Shown one piece after another: positions 49,759-59,658 of a stretch of DNA of 64,000 nt. Below the pieces are notes generated by a model. It was not told the DNA's origin. It ran no database searches and was given only the letters and a program-made list of their open reading frames with translations. The translations under genes were made by a program, and so were the position numbers. The number at the start of each line of letters is the position of its first letter. Within the stretch, counting starts at the first letter, position 1. This stretch comes from Microbacterium aerolatum (GTDB taxonomy: Bacteria > Actinomycetota > Actinomycetes > Actinomycetales > Microbacteriaceae), in NCBI RefSeq assembly GCF_007988825.1, contig NZ_BJUW01000007.1, positions 1 to 64,000 of the forward strand, given 5' to 3'.

Positions 49759-49795
49759 ACCCGTTTACTTCTTGAGTGAACGGGTGTACCGTTCA
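49759..49795. promoter_or_regulatory. overlapping inverted repeats upstream of conjugation genes
   Basis: TGAACGG-GTGTA-CCGTTCA (49777-49795) is a perfect 7-bp-arm palindrome; ACCCGTT (49759-49765) also pairs with AACGGGT (49779-49785), so one arm can take part in two repeats. A further CCCCT/AGGGG hairpin is at 49825-49839. This is the best operator candidate between the divergent HTH gene and the conjugation operon; the rest of 49707-49985 holds no gene. Confidence 0.5.
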
Positions 49796-49985
49796 CATCA
49801 TGTTCAGGACAGCGCGGTCAACCTCCCCTCTATTAGGGGAATGTCACGCGCGCGTGTCCCCCATACGGCCTATAGACACATGGAAGCGAAGCGGAGTAAC
49901 GTCCAGTTCGTCACTGCGGCGTTCGCCGGTACAGTGCAGCACCGGCAGCGCCGCCGTCCTGAAACTTCGGGAGGGCTGATCCATC

Positions 49986-50714
49986 ATGGCGAGGGAGCGG
50001 AAGCCGCGAAGGGGCTTACTGTGGGCGCTGATCGGTGGAGCTATCCTGCTTGCTGGCCTCATAGCCATCTTCGTGAACGCAGCCCTCAACCAAACGGCAG
50101 AGGTCCCGCCGACTTCACCACCCACGTCGGCTGCGACCGAAACGACGCCACCGACATCGGAGGGCGATGTCGTCGACCCGGCTGCCGCGGATTCGGGATG
50201 GGTTCCTGAGCCGGTTACGGACGATCCGGAGCTATATATCCGGCGGGCGCTCGAAGCAGCTTCCACGTTCGACACGCAGTTGGGCGAGCGCGACGAGTGG
50301 CTGACTTATCTCGACACGTGGTTCACCCCGGACACCCGCTACTCATCACCGGCCGACCAGTTGGACGAGATGGATGCCGCGCAGCTCGAGCTTCGCCAGT
50401 CTGTGGTGTTGCCGGAGCCTGAGTGGGATTCACTCGCTCAAGAAGAAGGGCGTGTGACGGCATCCGTCGTCGGTGATCTCGGCTACGTCGACGTGCCCGA
50501 AGATCCCAGCGGCGATATGCACATCGGCACGGCGAACGTGACCCTGACGTTCGTGCGAACGTCGGGCGATGGCTCTGAGCACAGTTACGACGAAACGGTG
50601 CGCGTGAGCGTTCAGGTGCTCTGTGGAGCCGGTTCGGTGCCGACCCCGGATTCGCCGCAGCAGCCGGGCGACTGCAAGATCGTGCGTTACTTCCCGGAGC
50701 CGATGGAGCCCTGA
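49986..50714 (+). CDS. membrane-anchored conjugation protein (VirB8/TcpC-like position)
   Basis: A 242-residue protein: basic start MARERKPRRG, one helix (LLWALIGGAILLAGLIAIFV), a Pro/Thr linker, then an about 150-residue external domain (YIRRALEAASTFDTQLGERDEW...WFTPDTRY). The single-span plus globular domain plan fits VirB8/TcpC-type proteins of conjugation machines, but sequence motifs are not distinctive. The ATG follows GGGAGGGC. It is the first gene of the transfer operon. Confidence 0.65.
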   Translation: MARERKPRRGLLWALIGGAILLAGLIAIFVNAALNQTAEVPPTSPPTSAATETTPPTSEGDVVDPAAADSGWVPEPVTDDPELYIRRALEAASTFDTQLGERDEWLTYLDTWFTPDTRYSSPADQLDEMDAAQLELRQSVVLPEPEWDSLAQEEGRVTASVVGDLGYVDVPEDPSGDMHIGTANVTLTFVRTSGDGSEHSYDETVRVSVQVLCGAGSVPTPDSPQQPGDCKIVRYFPEPMEP

Positions 50715-50715
50715 C

Positions 50716-51333
50716 GTGGGCGTTCCTGCTTTCGCCATCACGGCCCTCGCCCGATCGAGGACCGCGCGTCGGGTCGTGATGATGCTGTTCGCTGCGGTGA
50801 CGCTGCTGGCCTTTTTTGCACTTGCTCCACTGGCGATAGTTCCCCTCGCTCTTGCCGGCTATTCCATGGCTCCGACGTCGGCGGTGGCCACGGCTTCCCT
50901 GCCGGCTGCCAGCGGAGATTGGGGCTACCCGCTTGCCGGCGACTACTTCAAAGGCCGTGGTTACGGCTACAACCCCGTCAACGGATGCTCGTACTGCTCG
51001 ACTGACCACGAGGGCTACGACATGGCGCAGGGGTGTGGGAGCACGATTTATGCCGCGGGTCCGGGAACGGTCATCACGGCGGGCGAGTTCTACGGGTGGG
51101 GGAACACCGTCCGCGTCGATCATGGCGGCGGTCTCGTGAGCCTCTACGGGCATATGCAGTGGGAGTCGCTCCGGGTGTCCGTGGGAGATCCCGTGACAGC
51201 AGGCAGTCCTCTGGGATCCGAGGGTAACACCGGCCGGTCCTTCGGCTGCCATCTGCACTACGAAGTCCAACGTGATGGGATCGCGATCGATCCTGAGCCG
51301 TTCATGACGGCACTAGGCCTGCCACTGAAGTGA
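50716..51333 (+). CDS. M23 family peptidoglycan endopeptidase
   Basis: A 205-residue exported peptidase. One N-terminal helix (VVMMLFAAVTLLAFFALAPLAIV) leads to a LytM domain with zinc ligands DHEGYDMA (His and Asp), the YAAGPGTVI strand, VRVDHGGGLVSLYGHM, and CHLHYEV with the HxH pair. It likely opens the wall for the conjugation apparatus. The GTG start is just after the previous stop. Confidence 0.9.
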   Translation: MGVPAFAITALARSRTARRVVMMLFAAVTLLAFFALAPLAIVPLALAGYSMAPTSAVATASLPAASGDWGYPLAGDYFKGRGYGYNPVNGCSYCSTDHEGYDMAQGCGSTIYAAGPGTVITAGEFYGWGNTVRVDHGGGLVSLYGHMQWESLRVSVGDPVTAGSPLGSEGNTGRSFGCHLHYEVQRDGIAIDPEPFMTALGLPLK

Positions 51334-51352
51334 GACCGAAAGAGAGATCATC

Positions 51353-51640
51353 GTGAACCATCCGTCAGACGTCGACGTCCCAGACATCAACCCGGACTTC
51401 TCCGCCCCCTTCTTCCAAGGGTTCCAAGTCATCGCCTCGTACGTGCTCGCGGCCGCGATGATCGTGGTGTTCATCATGCTGGTCGTCGCCGGAGCGGCGC
51501 TCGCCTTCCGAGGCCTGGCGTCAGACCGGGTGCGCACGTGGGCGGGCGAAAACATCTTGTGGATCTTCATCGCCGCCGCCGTGCTGGGCGCAGCCAATGG
51601 GCTGTTCGCCTGGTTCGTCAACTTCGATTTCGGCTTCTGA
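51353..51640 (+). CDS. small two-helix membrane protein of the transfer operon
   Basis: A 95-residue protein with a short acidic N-terminus and two helices (VIASYVLAAAMIVVFIMLVVAGAALAF and ILWIFIAAAVLGAANGLFAW). Size and position before the VirB6-like gene fit a VirB2/pilin-like or TrbC-like subunit, though no signal cleavage site is clear. GTG follows AAAGAGAGATC. Its stop overlaps the next start (TGATG). Confidence 0.7.
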   Translation: MNHPSDVDVPDINPDFSAPFFQGFQVIASYVLAAAMIVVFIMLVVAGAALAFRGLASDRVRTWAGENILWIFIAAAVLGAANGLFAWFVNFDFGF

Positions 51641-53100
51641 TGCACCGGGCGCGCACGACCATTACCGGAGTCCTCCTCGGACTCCTCGTAACGGTGTGCG
51701 CGCTGACCTCCGCTCACGCATCGGCCCCTGAGCCAATGACCACCGTCGTCGAAGCAGCACCCGGCACCGCGCTGATTCCCGTCACCGGACAATCCTGGTC
51801 ATCGCCCAACTTCCCCGTCCTCTGCAAGGAAACCTCCGGACAGGTGTCCTGCACGCCCACGAGCGGCAGCGACGTGAAGCCTCAACAGTGCTTCCGAGGC
51901 GTTCTGATGGATAGCGACCGCGCCACAGTGTGCACGACCTACGAAGGGCATGTCGCAGCTATTCAAGAAGCCGGCGGGAAAGCGCTCGTCGTCGAGTACG
52001 GGTGCAGCGTCGGAGATGTCGTCTGCGTGACGTTCGAAAACGCAGGACGCGGCATGGCCATGGCCACAACCGCGGTCATGCTCCTGGTCGCGGCGAACAT
52101 GCGCTTCGACACCAGCACGGTGCTGTGGACGGCCGCCGTCGGCGAGTGGTCATTCTGGCAGTGGGCAGTCCTCGCCGTACTCTTCGGCGCGATGGTCTGG
52201 GCGATCGGCGCCGCGATCGTGTCCGGCAATCGTGACGAGCTGGTCGGCGCCATCGTGCGCACGTTCATCGCCATCCCCGCCGTCCCGTTGACCCTGTGGA
52301 GCATCGGACATTCCTTGAATGCGATCGACGACCTGACCTGGTACATCATGAACCGCGACGGCCCGATCACCCTGTTCCAAGACCTGCAGAAAGTGATGTG
52401 GGCCGGCGGACAGGCCAACTACTTCTTCGCCTTCCTCATCCACGGGCTCTTGCTGTTGGCGATGTTGCTGCTGATGCTCGTCTTCGCATTCCGGAACATC
52501 GCGCTGGCCGCGTTGATCGCCGTGGGTCCGGTCGCTTGGATGCTGTTCCCGGTGAAGACCGTCGGTCCGCAGTGGGTCGTCCGGTACGTCTCGGCCACGG
52601 TCGCTCTGCTGCTGGCGGGGCCGTTGACGAACGGGTTCGTCGCGCTGATCGTGAATGGGTTGGCGGACGTGGAGAGTATCTGGGATCCACAGTCCTGGCC
52701 GCTCCTGGTCGGTCTGGTCCTTGCCGCGTTCGCGCCGCTGGCGGTGTTTGCCCTGTTCAGTTTCGTCGGGGCATCGGCTACCGACAGCGTCGGCTCCCGC
52801 ATCGGTAGCTCTGCGGGCCGGTTCGCCACGAGCGCGGCGCGTTCGGTCGGTCGGATGCCGTCACGATTGGCTGGCATGCCCGCAGGCATTCCCACGGCAG
52901 GAGCCGCCCGCGGCGCCGCATCCGCAACCTCCGCGAAGGCACCCCGCCCGAGCACGCAGCGTCCCGCCGGGGCCGGCAGCCCGGCCCGGAGCCGCACTGC
53001 GCCGAGCGCGAAGCCTGCCGCAAGCAGCGCGCCAGCCGCCTCCCGTCCCACGCCGTCGGCGACACCGGCACCTCCGCGGCCTGAGAGGAAGACGCCATGA
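51640..53100 (+). CDS. VirB6/TrbL-like conjugation membrane protein
   Basis: A 486-residue protein: a signal-like start (TTITGVLLGLLVTVCALTSAHA), an external domain of 120 residues with six Cys, then about six helices and a 90-residue Ala/Pro/Ser-rich basic tail (SAKAPRPSTQRPAGAG). The helix block with FAFLIHGLLLLAMLLLMLVFAFRNIALAALIAVGPVAWMLFPV resembles VirB6/TrbL scaffold proteins of type IV secretion. Confidence 0.75.
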   Translation: MHRARTTITGVLLGLLVTVCALTSAHASAPEPMTTVVEAAPGTALIPVTGQSWSSPNFPVLCKETSGQVSCTPTSGSDVKPQQCFRGVLMDSDRATVCTTYEGHVAAIQEAGGKALVVEYGCSVGDVVCVTFENAGRGMAMATTAVMLLVAANMRFDTSTVLWTAAVGEWSFWQWAVLAVLFGAMVWAIGAAIVSGNRDELVGAIVRTFIAIPAVPLTLWSIGHSLNAIDDLTWYIMNRDGPITLFQDLQKVMWAGGQANYFFAFLIHGLLLLAMLLLMLVFAFRNIALAALIAVGPVAWMLFPVKTVGPQWVVRYVSATVALLLAGPLTNGFVALIVNGLADVESIWDPQSWPLLVGLVLAAFAPLAVFALFSFVGASATDSVGSRIGSSAGRFATSAARSVGRMPSRLAGMPAGIPTAGAARGAASATSAKAPRPSTQRPAGAGSPARSRTAPSAKPAASSAPAASRPTPSATPAPPRPERKTP

Positions 53101-54590
53101 CCGCTGCATCGAACGAAGAGCGCCCCGTCCGGCTTCCCGGCCGCTCGCGGCAGGGAATCGTCCTGGGGATGGATGGTTGGCAACTCGGATGCATCGCGAT
53201 CGCCGCGATCATCGTGCTGATCTTCACCAACCGATTCGGCCCGGTCGGGCTGCTCTACTCCGCACCGCTCTACCTCTCGCTGGGGCTCACGGCTGTGGTT
53301 ACCGTCCACGGCCTGTCGGCCCCGAAGATGGCCGGTCTCTGGCTGATGAAGCAGACCCGCCACGCGACTGGTGCGACGAAGCAGGTGTTTCGCCCCGAGC
53401 ACGTCCAGGTGGTCGGCACCTTGAACCTGCCCGGGGTGCGCGCGTCCGTGCAGCTGTGGGACGTCGATGGCATCGCCTGCGTGTATGACCCGCAGGGCCG
53501 CACCGTCTCCGTCACCGCAGAGCTCGAGGTCCAAGGGTTCCTCATGCACGACGCCCCGGAGCGCCTCGACCTCGCACAGCAATGGTCACGGGTACTCGCG
53601 TCGTTCACCCAGCGTCCAGGCGTCAAGCGCGTCACGCTGCAGGAACGCACGCTACCGACGACCATCCGCAGCGCACGCGAGCACTACGACACCGTCACGG
53701 AGCATCGCGAGATGAACCGCACCTCCCCCATCGCCGTCAACTACGAGCGGGTCATGAACGACTCGGAGCGGTTCGCAGTCACTCACCGCAACTATCTGAC
53801 CTTCACGCTCGACCTCGTCGCCCTGAGCACCCAGGTGAAGGCTCTCGGCGGCGGTCGAACGGGCGCGCAAGCATTGGCGCTGATCGAGACCCGCACGCTC
53901 GCGGACGCGTTGACGAATGCGAGGATCAACGTTCGCGCGTGGCTGTCGCCTCGGGATATCTCCGCGCTCGCACGAATCGCGTTCGATCCGGAGTTCGCCG
54001 CCAACGTGCAGAACCGCACCGACGATCACTCCGGGGTGGATCCGCTCGCGATCGGTCCGATGTATCTCGAGGAGCCGCACGGCTCGAACCGGATGGTTCG
54101 TACCGACTCCGGTGTGCACACGACGATGTGGATCCACGAGTGGCCACGGTCCGATGCCCACGTCGGCTTCGTCTCCCCGCTGGTGTTCGCCCGCCACCCG
54201 CACACCGGGGAGGCCGTCACGCACATCCTCTCCCTCGTCCTCACCCCGGTCCCGTTGAAGCAGGCGCTCAAGCGGGTGCGGGATGAGAAGAAGGTGTGGC
54301 GCGGGAACGAGAAGCTCCGCGCGAAACGGGGCACGGACGGCAACGCCGCCGACGACGCCGACTGGCTGGCGCTGGAGAAGGAAGAGCAGGAGCTCGTCGC
54401 AGGTCACGGCGAGTTCCGCTACGGCGGGTACCTCACCGTGACCGCTCCGGATGAGGAGCAACTCGACCAGGCGCTGGCCGGGATGCGGAACGCTCTCGCG
54501 CAAGCAGAGATGGAAGCGCAGATCCTCTACTGCCAGCAAGCCGAAGCCCTCATGGTCAACGCAATACCGATCGGACTGGGGATGAAGTGA
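53097..54590 (+). CDS. SCO6880-family type IV secretion protein
   Basis: A 497-residue protein with two N-terminal helices (QLGCIAIAAIIVLIFT and LLYSAPLYLSLGLTAVVTV) followed by a large cytosolic region. WLMKQTRHATGATKQVFRPE, GTLNLPGVRASVQLWDVDGIACVYDP and HEWPRSDAHVGFVSPLVF match the actinobacterial SCO6880 family found in conjugative elements, where it precedes the VirB4-like ATPase. It overlaps both neighbours by four bases or fewer. Confidence 0.88.
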   Translation: MTAASNEERPVRLPGRSRQGIVLGMDGWQLGCIAIAAIIVLIFTNRFGPVGLLYSAPLYLSLGLTAVVTVHGLSAPKMAGLWLMKQTRHATGATKQVFRPEHVQVVGTLNLPGVRASVQLWDVDGIACVYDPQGRTVSVTAELEVQGFLMHDAPERLDLAQQWSRVLASFTQRPGVKRVTLQERTLPTTIRSAREHYDTVTEHREMNRTSPIAVNYERVMNDSERFAVTHRNYLTFTLDLVALSTQVKALGGGRTGAQALALIETRTLADALTNARINVRAWLSPRDISALARIAFDPEFAANVQNRTDDHSGVDPLAIGPMYLEEPHGSNRMVRTDSGVHTTMWIHEWPRSDAHVGFVSPLVFARHPHTGEAVTHILSLVLTPVPLKQALKRVRDEKKVWRGNEKLRAKRGTDGNAADDADWLALEKEEQELVAGHGEFRYGGYLTVTAPDEEQLDQALAGMRNALAQAEMEAQILYCQQAEALMVNAIPIGLGMK

Positions 54591-56176
54591 TGACCCACCG
54601 CAGCCTGGTCTTCGAACCTGACGGTCTCTCCCGGAGGGAACGCCGTGCGCTCCATCGGGAGAGCGCCCGGCACGAGCGACACGACGCCCCGTCACCGGTC
54701 ACGCGCCGTGACCGCGGGCTTCCGGAACCGGCTGTCCCGGGTCCGTTCGGCCCTGGGCTTGCCGAGGGCGGGTATTGGAACCTCGCCCCGTTGCAGATCC
54801 CGCCTCATCAGGCGACCTCGCAGCACATCGCCGGGATCTATCCGTTCGTCGCGGACGCTGGGCTCGGGCATCGCGGTCCGATCGTCGGCGTGGATCTCAA
54901 CGCGGATTCGCTCTGGCACTTCTCACCTTGGGAAACCTACGCCGACAGCACCGACCGCGGGTCGTTCTCGACCAACGTCCTGGTGCTGGGCGCGTACCGG
55001 GCCGGGAAGAGTGCGGTCATCAAGACCCTCGTGACAAGGTCGATGGCGTTCGGGCACCAGGCGGTGGTGCCCTCGGATCCGAAAGGCGAATGGGTCACCG
55101 TCGCCGAGGCAATCCCCGGTGGCAATGTCATCCGGCTCGGTGGCGCATACGACACTCGCCTGAACCCGCTCGACCGGGGCCCGCGTCGCACCGGTGTCAC
55201 GAACGAGCAGCACGAGCAGATGGTCAAGCAGCGCCGCATCACCGTCCTGACCTCTCTCGTGGAAGCCGCCCTCCCCGCCTCGCACCTCACCGCCGTCGAG
55301 CACGCGGCGCTCCTCGAAGCGCTCGAGCGCTGCATCGCGCACACGAACGACCGGCCGACCCTGCGCGGGGTATACGTAGAACTGACCGCGCTGGCGCGGG
55401 AGTCCGATCAGGATCGCCATCTTGCGCAGGGTGCCATCCAGCCCAGCTTCGTCCTGCGCAGGTTCGTCAACGGCGACCTCTCCGGACTCTTCGAAGACGA
55501 ATCGACCGTCAGCTTCGACGATGCGGCGCCCATTGTCGTCGTCGACACGTCCGAGTTGTTCGCCCGTGGGGATCTGGTCGCGCAGCTGTCACAGATCTGC
55601 ACGACCGCGTGGAATCAGGCCGTGATCTCCGACCGCGGCGCACACCGCACCCGCTACGTCATCCGCGAAGAAGGGTGGCGAGACATGACCTCACTCGCCT
55701 CGCTGCAGATGTACCAGCAGTGGCTGAAGCTCTCTCGCCACTACGGGATCAGCAACATCGTCATCCTGCACAAGATGGGCGACCTGGACGCCGTCGGTGA
55801 AGCGGACTCCCAAGAACGCAACCTCGCCTACTCGATCGCCGGTGATATCGAGAACAAGTTCATCTTCCGCATCAACCAGCAAGAAGGCACCAGCATCCAA
55901 CAGCGCCTGAGCATCCCGCCCGCGCACGCCTCCATGGCCAGGCAGCTGCGAAAAGGCGAGTTCCTCGCCTACGTCGGCCAATACTCCTACCTGGTGGATG
56001 CGTTCGCCACCTCCACCCAGTGGGAGTACGACCTCTTCAAGACCGATGACGCTATGGACCTCGACAGCCGATACGACGACGAGTTCCGCAACCTTGACGA
56101 CCCGGTCGTCGACTCGCTCTGGCCCGACGACACCTCGGTCGACGGATGGCTGACCGCCCAGAAGGAACTGCAATGA
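54590..56176 (+). CDS. VirB4/TraC-like conjugation ATPase
   Basis: A 528-residue ATPase. Walker A GAYRAGKS is at 134-141, a Walker B-type IVVVDTSE at about 315-322, and LHKMGDLDAVGEADSQERNLAYSIAG resembles the C-terminal lobe of VirB4 proteins. With the SCO6880 protein it corresponds to a split VirB4 system. The ATG overlaps the upstream stop (TGATG). Confidence 0.85.
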   Translation: MTHRSLVFEPDGLSRRERRALHRESARHERHDAPSPVTRRDRGLPEPAVPGPFGPGLAEGGYWNLAPLQIPPHQATSQHIAGIYPFVADAGLGHRGPIVGVDLNADSLWHFSPWETYADSTDRGSFSTNVLVLGAYRAGKSAVIKTLVTRSMAFGHQAVVPSDPKGEWVTVAEAIPGGNVIRLGGAYDTRLNPLDRGPRRTGVTNEQHEQMVKQRRITVLTSLVEAALPASHLTAVEHAALLEALERCIAHTNDRPTLRGVYVELTALARESDQDRHLAQGAIQPSFVLRRFVNGDLSGLFEDESTVSFDDAAPIVVVDTSELFARGDLVAQLSQICTTAWNQAVISDRGAHRTRYVIREEGWRDMTSLASLQMYQQWLKLSRHYGISNIVILHKMGDLDAVGEADSQERNLAYSIAGDIENKFIFRINQQEGTSIQQRLSIPPAHASMARQLRKGEFLAYVGQYSYLVDAFATSTQWEYDLFKTDDAMDLDSRYDDEFRNLDDPVVDSLWPDDTSVDGWLTAQKELQ

Positions 56177-57444
56177 CCACCGAAACCACACCCCGCGCAT
56201 ACGCGACCGTCACCGGCCCGAACGCCACGTTCATCGCCCCGAACGGTGAAGCAGAACCCATCTCCGCTGCCGGCGACGAGGACATCCGTCACATCGTCGT
56301 GCGGCGTGCGACGGACGAAGCGAGGCGCACCGGAACCGCCCTCGAGCTCATCACCTCCGGCGACCGCGGCGAACACCACCTGATCATCGGCGCGACCGGC
56401 GACGTCGCCGCCGCACCAACAGCCGACGTGATCCCGCCGCCGGCTACCACCCCCGAGGCGACGGAGCCCGATCCTGCCGCTCCCACAGCGGAGCCAAACG
56501 ACGTCAGCGCCGAACAGGATGTCCCGGCTTCTCGACATTCGTTCATCGCGCCCGGCGCCGCCGCACCAAAGGCGAACACCGGATGGCGACGACTCGCCGC
56601 ACGCGCCGGCATCCCTATCGCCGAGACGAAGACGCAGCTGCGGCGACGTGAAGCGATCGGGCGGGTGTCTCGGCATTGGGCCGGGTACCGGAACATCGCG
56701 GTCGCCAACGGCAAAGGCGGCGTGGGTAAAACCATGACCTCTGCGATGGTCGCGGCGGTGTTCGCCAGGTACGGGGGTGGCAACGTTCTGGCGTGGGACA
56801 ACAACGACACCCGCGGCACTCTGGGTTGGCGCACCGAGCAGGGACTGTACGACACGACTATCCGCGATCTCCTCCCCGCCGCCCATGACCTGCTTGGCGC
56901 GACGGCATCCGTTTCGGACATCTCGCGGTTCGTGCATCACCAGCCCGACGATCGCTACGACGTCCTCCGCTCCAACCCCGAGCTGCTGGCCGCGCACCAG
57001 CGCATCGAGAAGGACGAGTTCGACCTGCTGCTGCAGGTCGCCGTGCGCTACTACCGGCTCATCGTGTTCGACTCCGGCAACGATGAGTCCGCCGACCGGT
57101 GGCTCCGCATGATCGACAACTCCCACCAACTCGTCATCCCCACCCTCCCCTCCCCCGAATCCGCCGAGTCCGCCTCCCTGCTCCTGGACGCGCTCCGTCA
57201 GCGCGACCGGCACTCGGCGGCATTGGCCGCGAACGCCGTCGTAATCGTCACCACCCCCGAAGCCGGCTCCCGCCACGACACCAAAACCATCGCCGCAGGG
57301 TTCGCCGACCAGGTGCGGGTCGTCGAGACCATCCCATTCGACGCGGCTCTCAAAAGCGGCGCGTTGCGATTCGATGCCCTCGGCCGGGCCACACAGGATG
57401 CGTGGCTTCGCGTCGCCGCCGCTGTCGCCACCGGGTTGGACTGA
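56173..57444 (+). CDS. ParA/MinD-like ATPase of the transfer operon
   Basis: A 423-residue protein. Residues 1-150 are a poorly conserved, Pro/Ala-rich region; from about 170 a deviant Walker A GKGGVGKT (180-187) begins a ParA/MinD ATPase domain with WDNNDTRGTLGW and LIVFDSGNDESADRW. Such ATPases in actinobacterial conjugative elements may position the machine or the DNA. Coupled by ATGA to the VirB4-like gene. Confidence 0.88.
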   Translation: MTTETTPRAYATVTGPNATFIAPNGEAEPISAAGDEDIRHIVVRRATDEARRTGTALELITSGDRGEHHLIIGATGDVAAAPTADVIPPPATTPEATEPDPAAPTAEPNDVSAEQDVPASRHSFIAPGAAAPKANTGWRRLAARAGIPIAETKTQLRRREAIGRVSRHWAGYRNIAVANGKGGVGKTMTSAMVAAVFARYGGGNVLAWDNNDTRGTLGWRTEQGLYDTTIRDLLPAAHDLLGATASVSDISRFVHHQPDDRYDVLRSNPELLAAHQRIEKDEFDLLLQVAVRYYRLIVFDSGNDESADRWLRMIDNSHQLVIPTLPSPESAESASLLLDALRQRDRHSAALAANAVVIVTTPEAGSRHDTKTIAAGFADQVRVVETIPFDAALKSGALRFDALGRATQDAWLRVAAAVATGLD

Positions 57445-57457
57445 ACGGGACATCATC

Positions 57458-59272
57458 ATGAACAGCAGCTGGTTCGGCAAGGCCCTCGCCGTCCTCGTGG
57501 CGGCAGCGTTCATCCTGACGCTTGCCTTCACCTTCGTCGCAGAATCCATCACCCAGGTGGTGTGCGGTGCCCGGCCCGAAGCGAACAGCCTGTTCTCCGG
57601 CCTCATCCTTACCGTCACCGGCGACCCAGCCCAGTACAGGCTCGCTGGGTGCGCGTTGCCCGTGTGGCAGATCCGTGTCGCGGGTCTCGTCGCGGTGCTG
57701 CTGCTGGTCGGCCTCGGAGTCGCGGTGTATGTTCTCTACCGCCGGTACCGGGAATCGGACCGGGCGTTCATCGCCGACCTGCGCACCAGGCCCGGGTTCG
57801 CGCCGGCATCCGAGATCCGCCAGCACCTCTCCGCCCGCGCCGTCCTGCGCCGCGCCCGGCAGCTCCGCCCCGACCTTGAGCGCCCGAAGCCGACAGATGT
57901 CGGATGGCGTGTCGGACGCTCCCGCGGCCACGACGTGTTCGTGTCGATCGAAGACTCCGTCGCCCTCGAAGGCCCACCCCGCTCCGGCAAGGGGTACCGG
58001 GTTCTCATCTCCGCGATCCTCGACTGGTCAGGCCCGCTCATCACCACCTCGACCACGAACGACAACCTCACCGCGACCATGCACATGCGCCAGCACCGCG
58101 GCCAGACCCACGTCTTCGACCCCCAAGGCCTATCCGGGATCCGCCACCCGCTGCGGGTGAGCCCGCTGGCCGGGTGTGAAGACCCCCTCGTGGCGATGCA
58201 GCGCGGCAACGCCATCATCACCGGCACAGCGCTGGGCGCCTCGACCACGAACGGAGAATGGGCGCAAGCCTCCGGAGTCGTCCTCGGCCGGCTCCTCCAC
58301 GCCGCCGCCGTCGGCGACCGCACCATCGAAGACATCTATGACTGGGGATCCAGCCCCGCCCTCGCCCGCACCGCCGTCGACGTACTCCGCTCCGACGGCG
58401 CACCCGGATGGGGCGACAACCTCGAAGCGACCATCAGCGGGGACGAGAAGCTCGTCTCCTCGATCTGGTTCGGCGTCCAAGGCGCCGTCGCCCCACTCGC
58501 CGTCCCGCAGATCCGTGCCGCGCTGATGCCCGGTCGCGGGGACCCGGTCTTCGACCCGAAAGAGTTCCTCGACGCGGCGAACACGCTGTACCTGATCGGT
58601 TCGTCCTCTGGTGCGTCCGCGATGGGCGGGTTCCTCGGGGCGCTGCTGGATGACATCGTCGAGGTCGCTCGCGTCAGGGCGCTCGCCTCACCCGGGTCCC
58701 GGCTCGCGCACCCGCTGGGGCTGATCCTCGACGAGATCGCGAACATGTTCCGCTGGGGAGCACTCCCCCGCGTCATGGCCGACGGCGGCGGCCGCGGCAT
58801 CTGCACCTTCGTTGTCCTCCAAGCCCTCTCCCAAGCAGAAACAGCATGGTCCCGCGCAGAAGCCGACACCATCTGGGTCGCCGCCACCGCCAAAGTCCTC
58901 CTCGGCGGGGCATCCCACGTCGCCCACCTCCGGGACGTCGAAGCGCTGCTCGGCTCCCGTGACGCCCGCCGCACAGAAAGGTCCTGGGACAGCGACCAGG
59001 CCGGTCACCACACCAGCGAGCGAAAGGAACGGTTGCCGCTGATGTCGGTCGACGAGATCCGGCGGATGCCGCAAACCCTCGGCCTACTCGCCTATCGCAA
59101 CCGCCGCGGCGTGCTCCTCGACCTCGCCGGCTGGGACGAACGCCGCGATGCCCGCGAGATCCAGCACGGCAAACGCCACACCGAACAGCAACAGCAAGCC
59201 GTGTTCACCGCGCCCCCGCAACCGCAGATCGCGGATCCCGTCGAGCAGGCGGAGGCGGTGAGCGACGAATGA
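57458..59272 (+). CDS. conjugative coupling ATPase (TraG/VirD4-like)
   Basis: A 604-residue membrane ATPase. Two N-terminal helices (ALAVLVAAAFILTLAFTFV; VAGLVAVLLLVGLGVAVYVL) precede the motor with GPPRSGKG at 172-179, STTNDNL, and LGLILDEIANMFRWG with Walker B Asp425-Glu426. DEIRRMPQTLGLLAYRNRRGVLLDL closes the core. It would hand relaxase-bound DNA to the secretion channel. A 13-base gap follows the ParA-like gene. Confidence 0.92.
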   Translation: MNSSWFGKALAVLVAAAFILTLAFTFVAESITQVVCGARPEANSLFSGLILTVTGDPAQYRLAGCALPVWQIRVAGLVAVLLLVGLGVAVYVLYRRYRESDRAFIADLRTRPGFAPASEIRQHLSARAVLRRARQLRPDLERPKPTDVGWRVGRSRGHDVFVSIEDSVALEGPPRSGKGYRVLISAILDWSGPLITTSTTNDNLTATMHMRQHRGQTHVFDPQGLSGIRHPLRVSPLAGCEDPLVAMQRGNAIITGTALGASTTNGEWAQASGVVLGRLLHAAAVGDRTIEDIYDWGSSPALARTAVDVLRSDGAPGWGDNLEATISGDEKLVSSIWFGVQGAVAPLAVPQIRAALMPGRGDPVFDPKEFLDAANTLYLIGSSSGASAMGGFLGALLDDIVEVARVRALASPGSRLAHPLGLILDEIANMFRWGALPRVMADGGGRGICTFVVLQALSQAETAWSRAEADTIWVAATAKVLLGGASHVAHLRDVEALLGSRDARRTERSWDSDQAGHHTSERKERLPLMSVDEIRRMPQTLGLLAYRNRRGVLLDLAGWDERRDAREIQHGKRHTEQQQQAVFTAPPQPQIADPVEQAEAVSDE

Positions 59273-59658
59273 GCAACAGACGACGCACAGGCCTGAAGAA
59301 CCTGTACCGAGACGAGTTCCTCCGCTCGCGGGCCTGGTTCGCGAGGCGAGAGCGTTGGTTCCGCGACCACACCAACAACGGGCACGAGCCATGCGCGGCC
59401 TGTGGAATCCCGGGATCGAAGACCCAACTCGAGCTGCACCATCTGGACTACCGCGGGGTGCGGATCATTCGGGGTGAGTGGCAGGCATGGGAAGACGACG
59501 AAGACCTCATCGCCCTGCACCCGTATTGTCACGAACTCTTGCATCGACTGATCGACCGCGACATCGTCCTGGCCTCGCACCGGACCCGTCGGCAGGCATC
59601 GGCGCATGCCCTGCAGGTGCTGCAGGTGAAGCTGCGACCGGCGAAGGACGCATCATGA
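59269..59658 (+). CDS. HNH-type zinc protein
   Basis: A 129-residue protein with CAACGIPGSKTQLELHHLDY then DEDLIALHPYCHELLHRLID: a CxxC, an HH dyad and a C-H-x-x-x-H in the HNH endonuclease order. A nuclease or a structural zinc domain are both possible; similar genes often accompany actinobacterial mobile elements. It overlaps the coupling gene by ATGA. Confidence 0.8.
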   Translation: MSNRRRTGLKNLYRDEFLRSRAWFARRERWFRDHTNNGHEPCAACGIPGSKTQLELHHLDYRGVRIIRGEWQAWEDDEDLIALHPYCHELLHRLIDRDIVLASHRTRRQASAHALQVLQVKLRPAKDAS

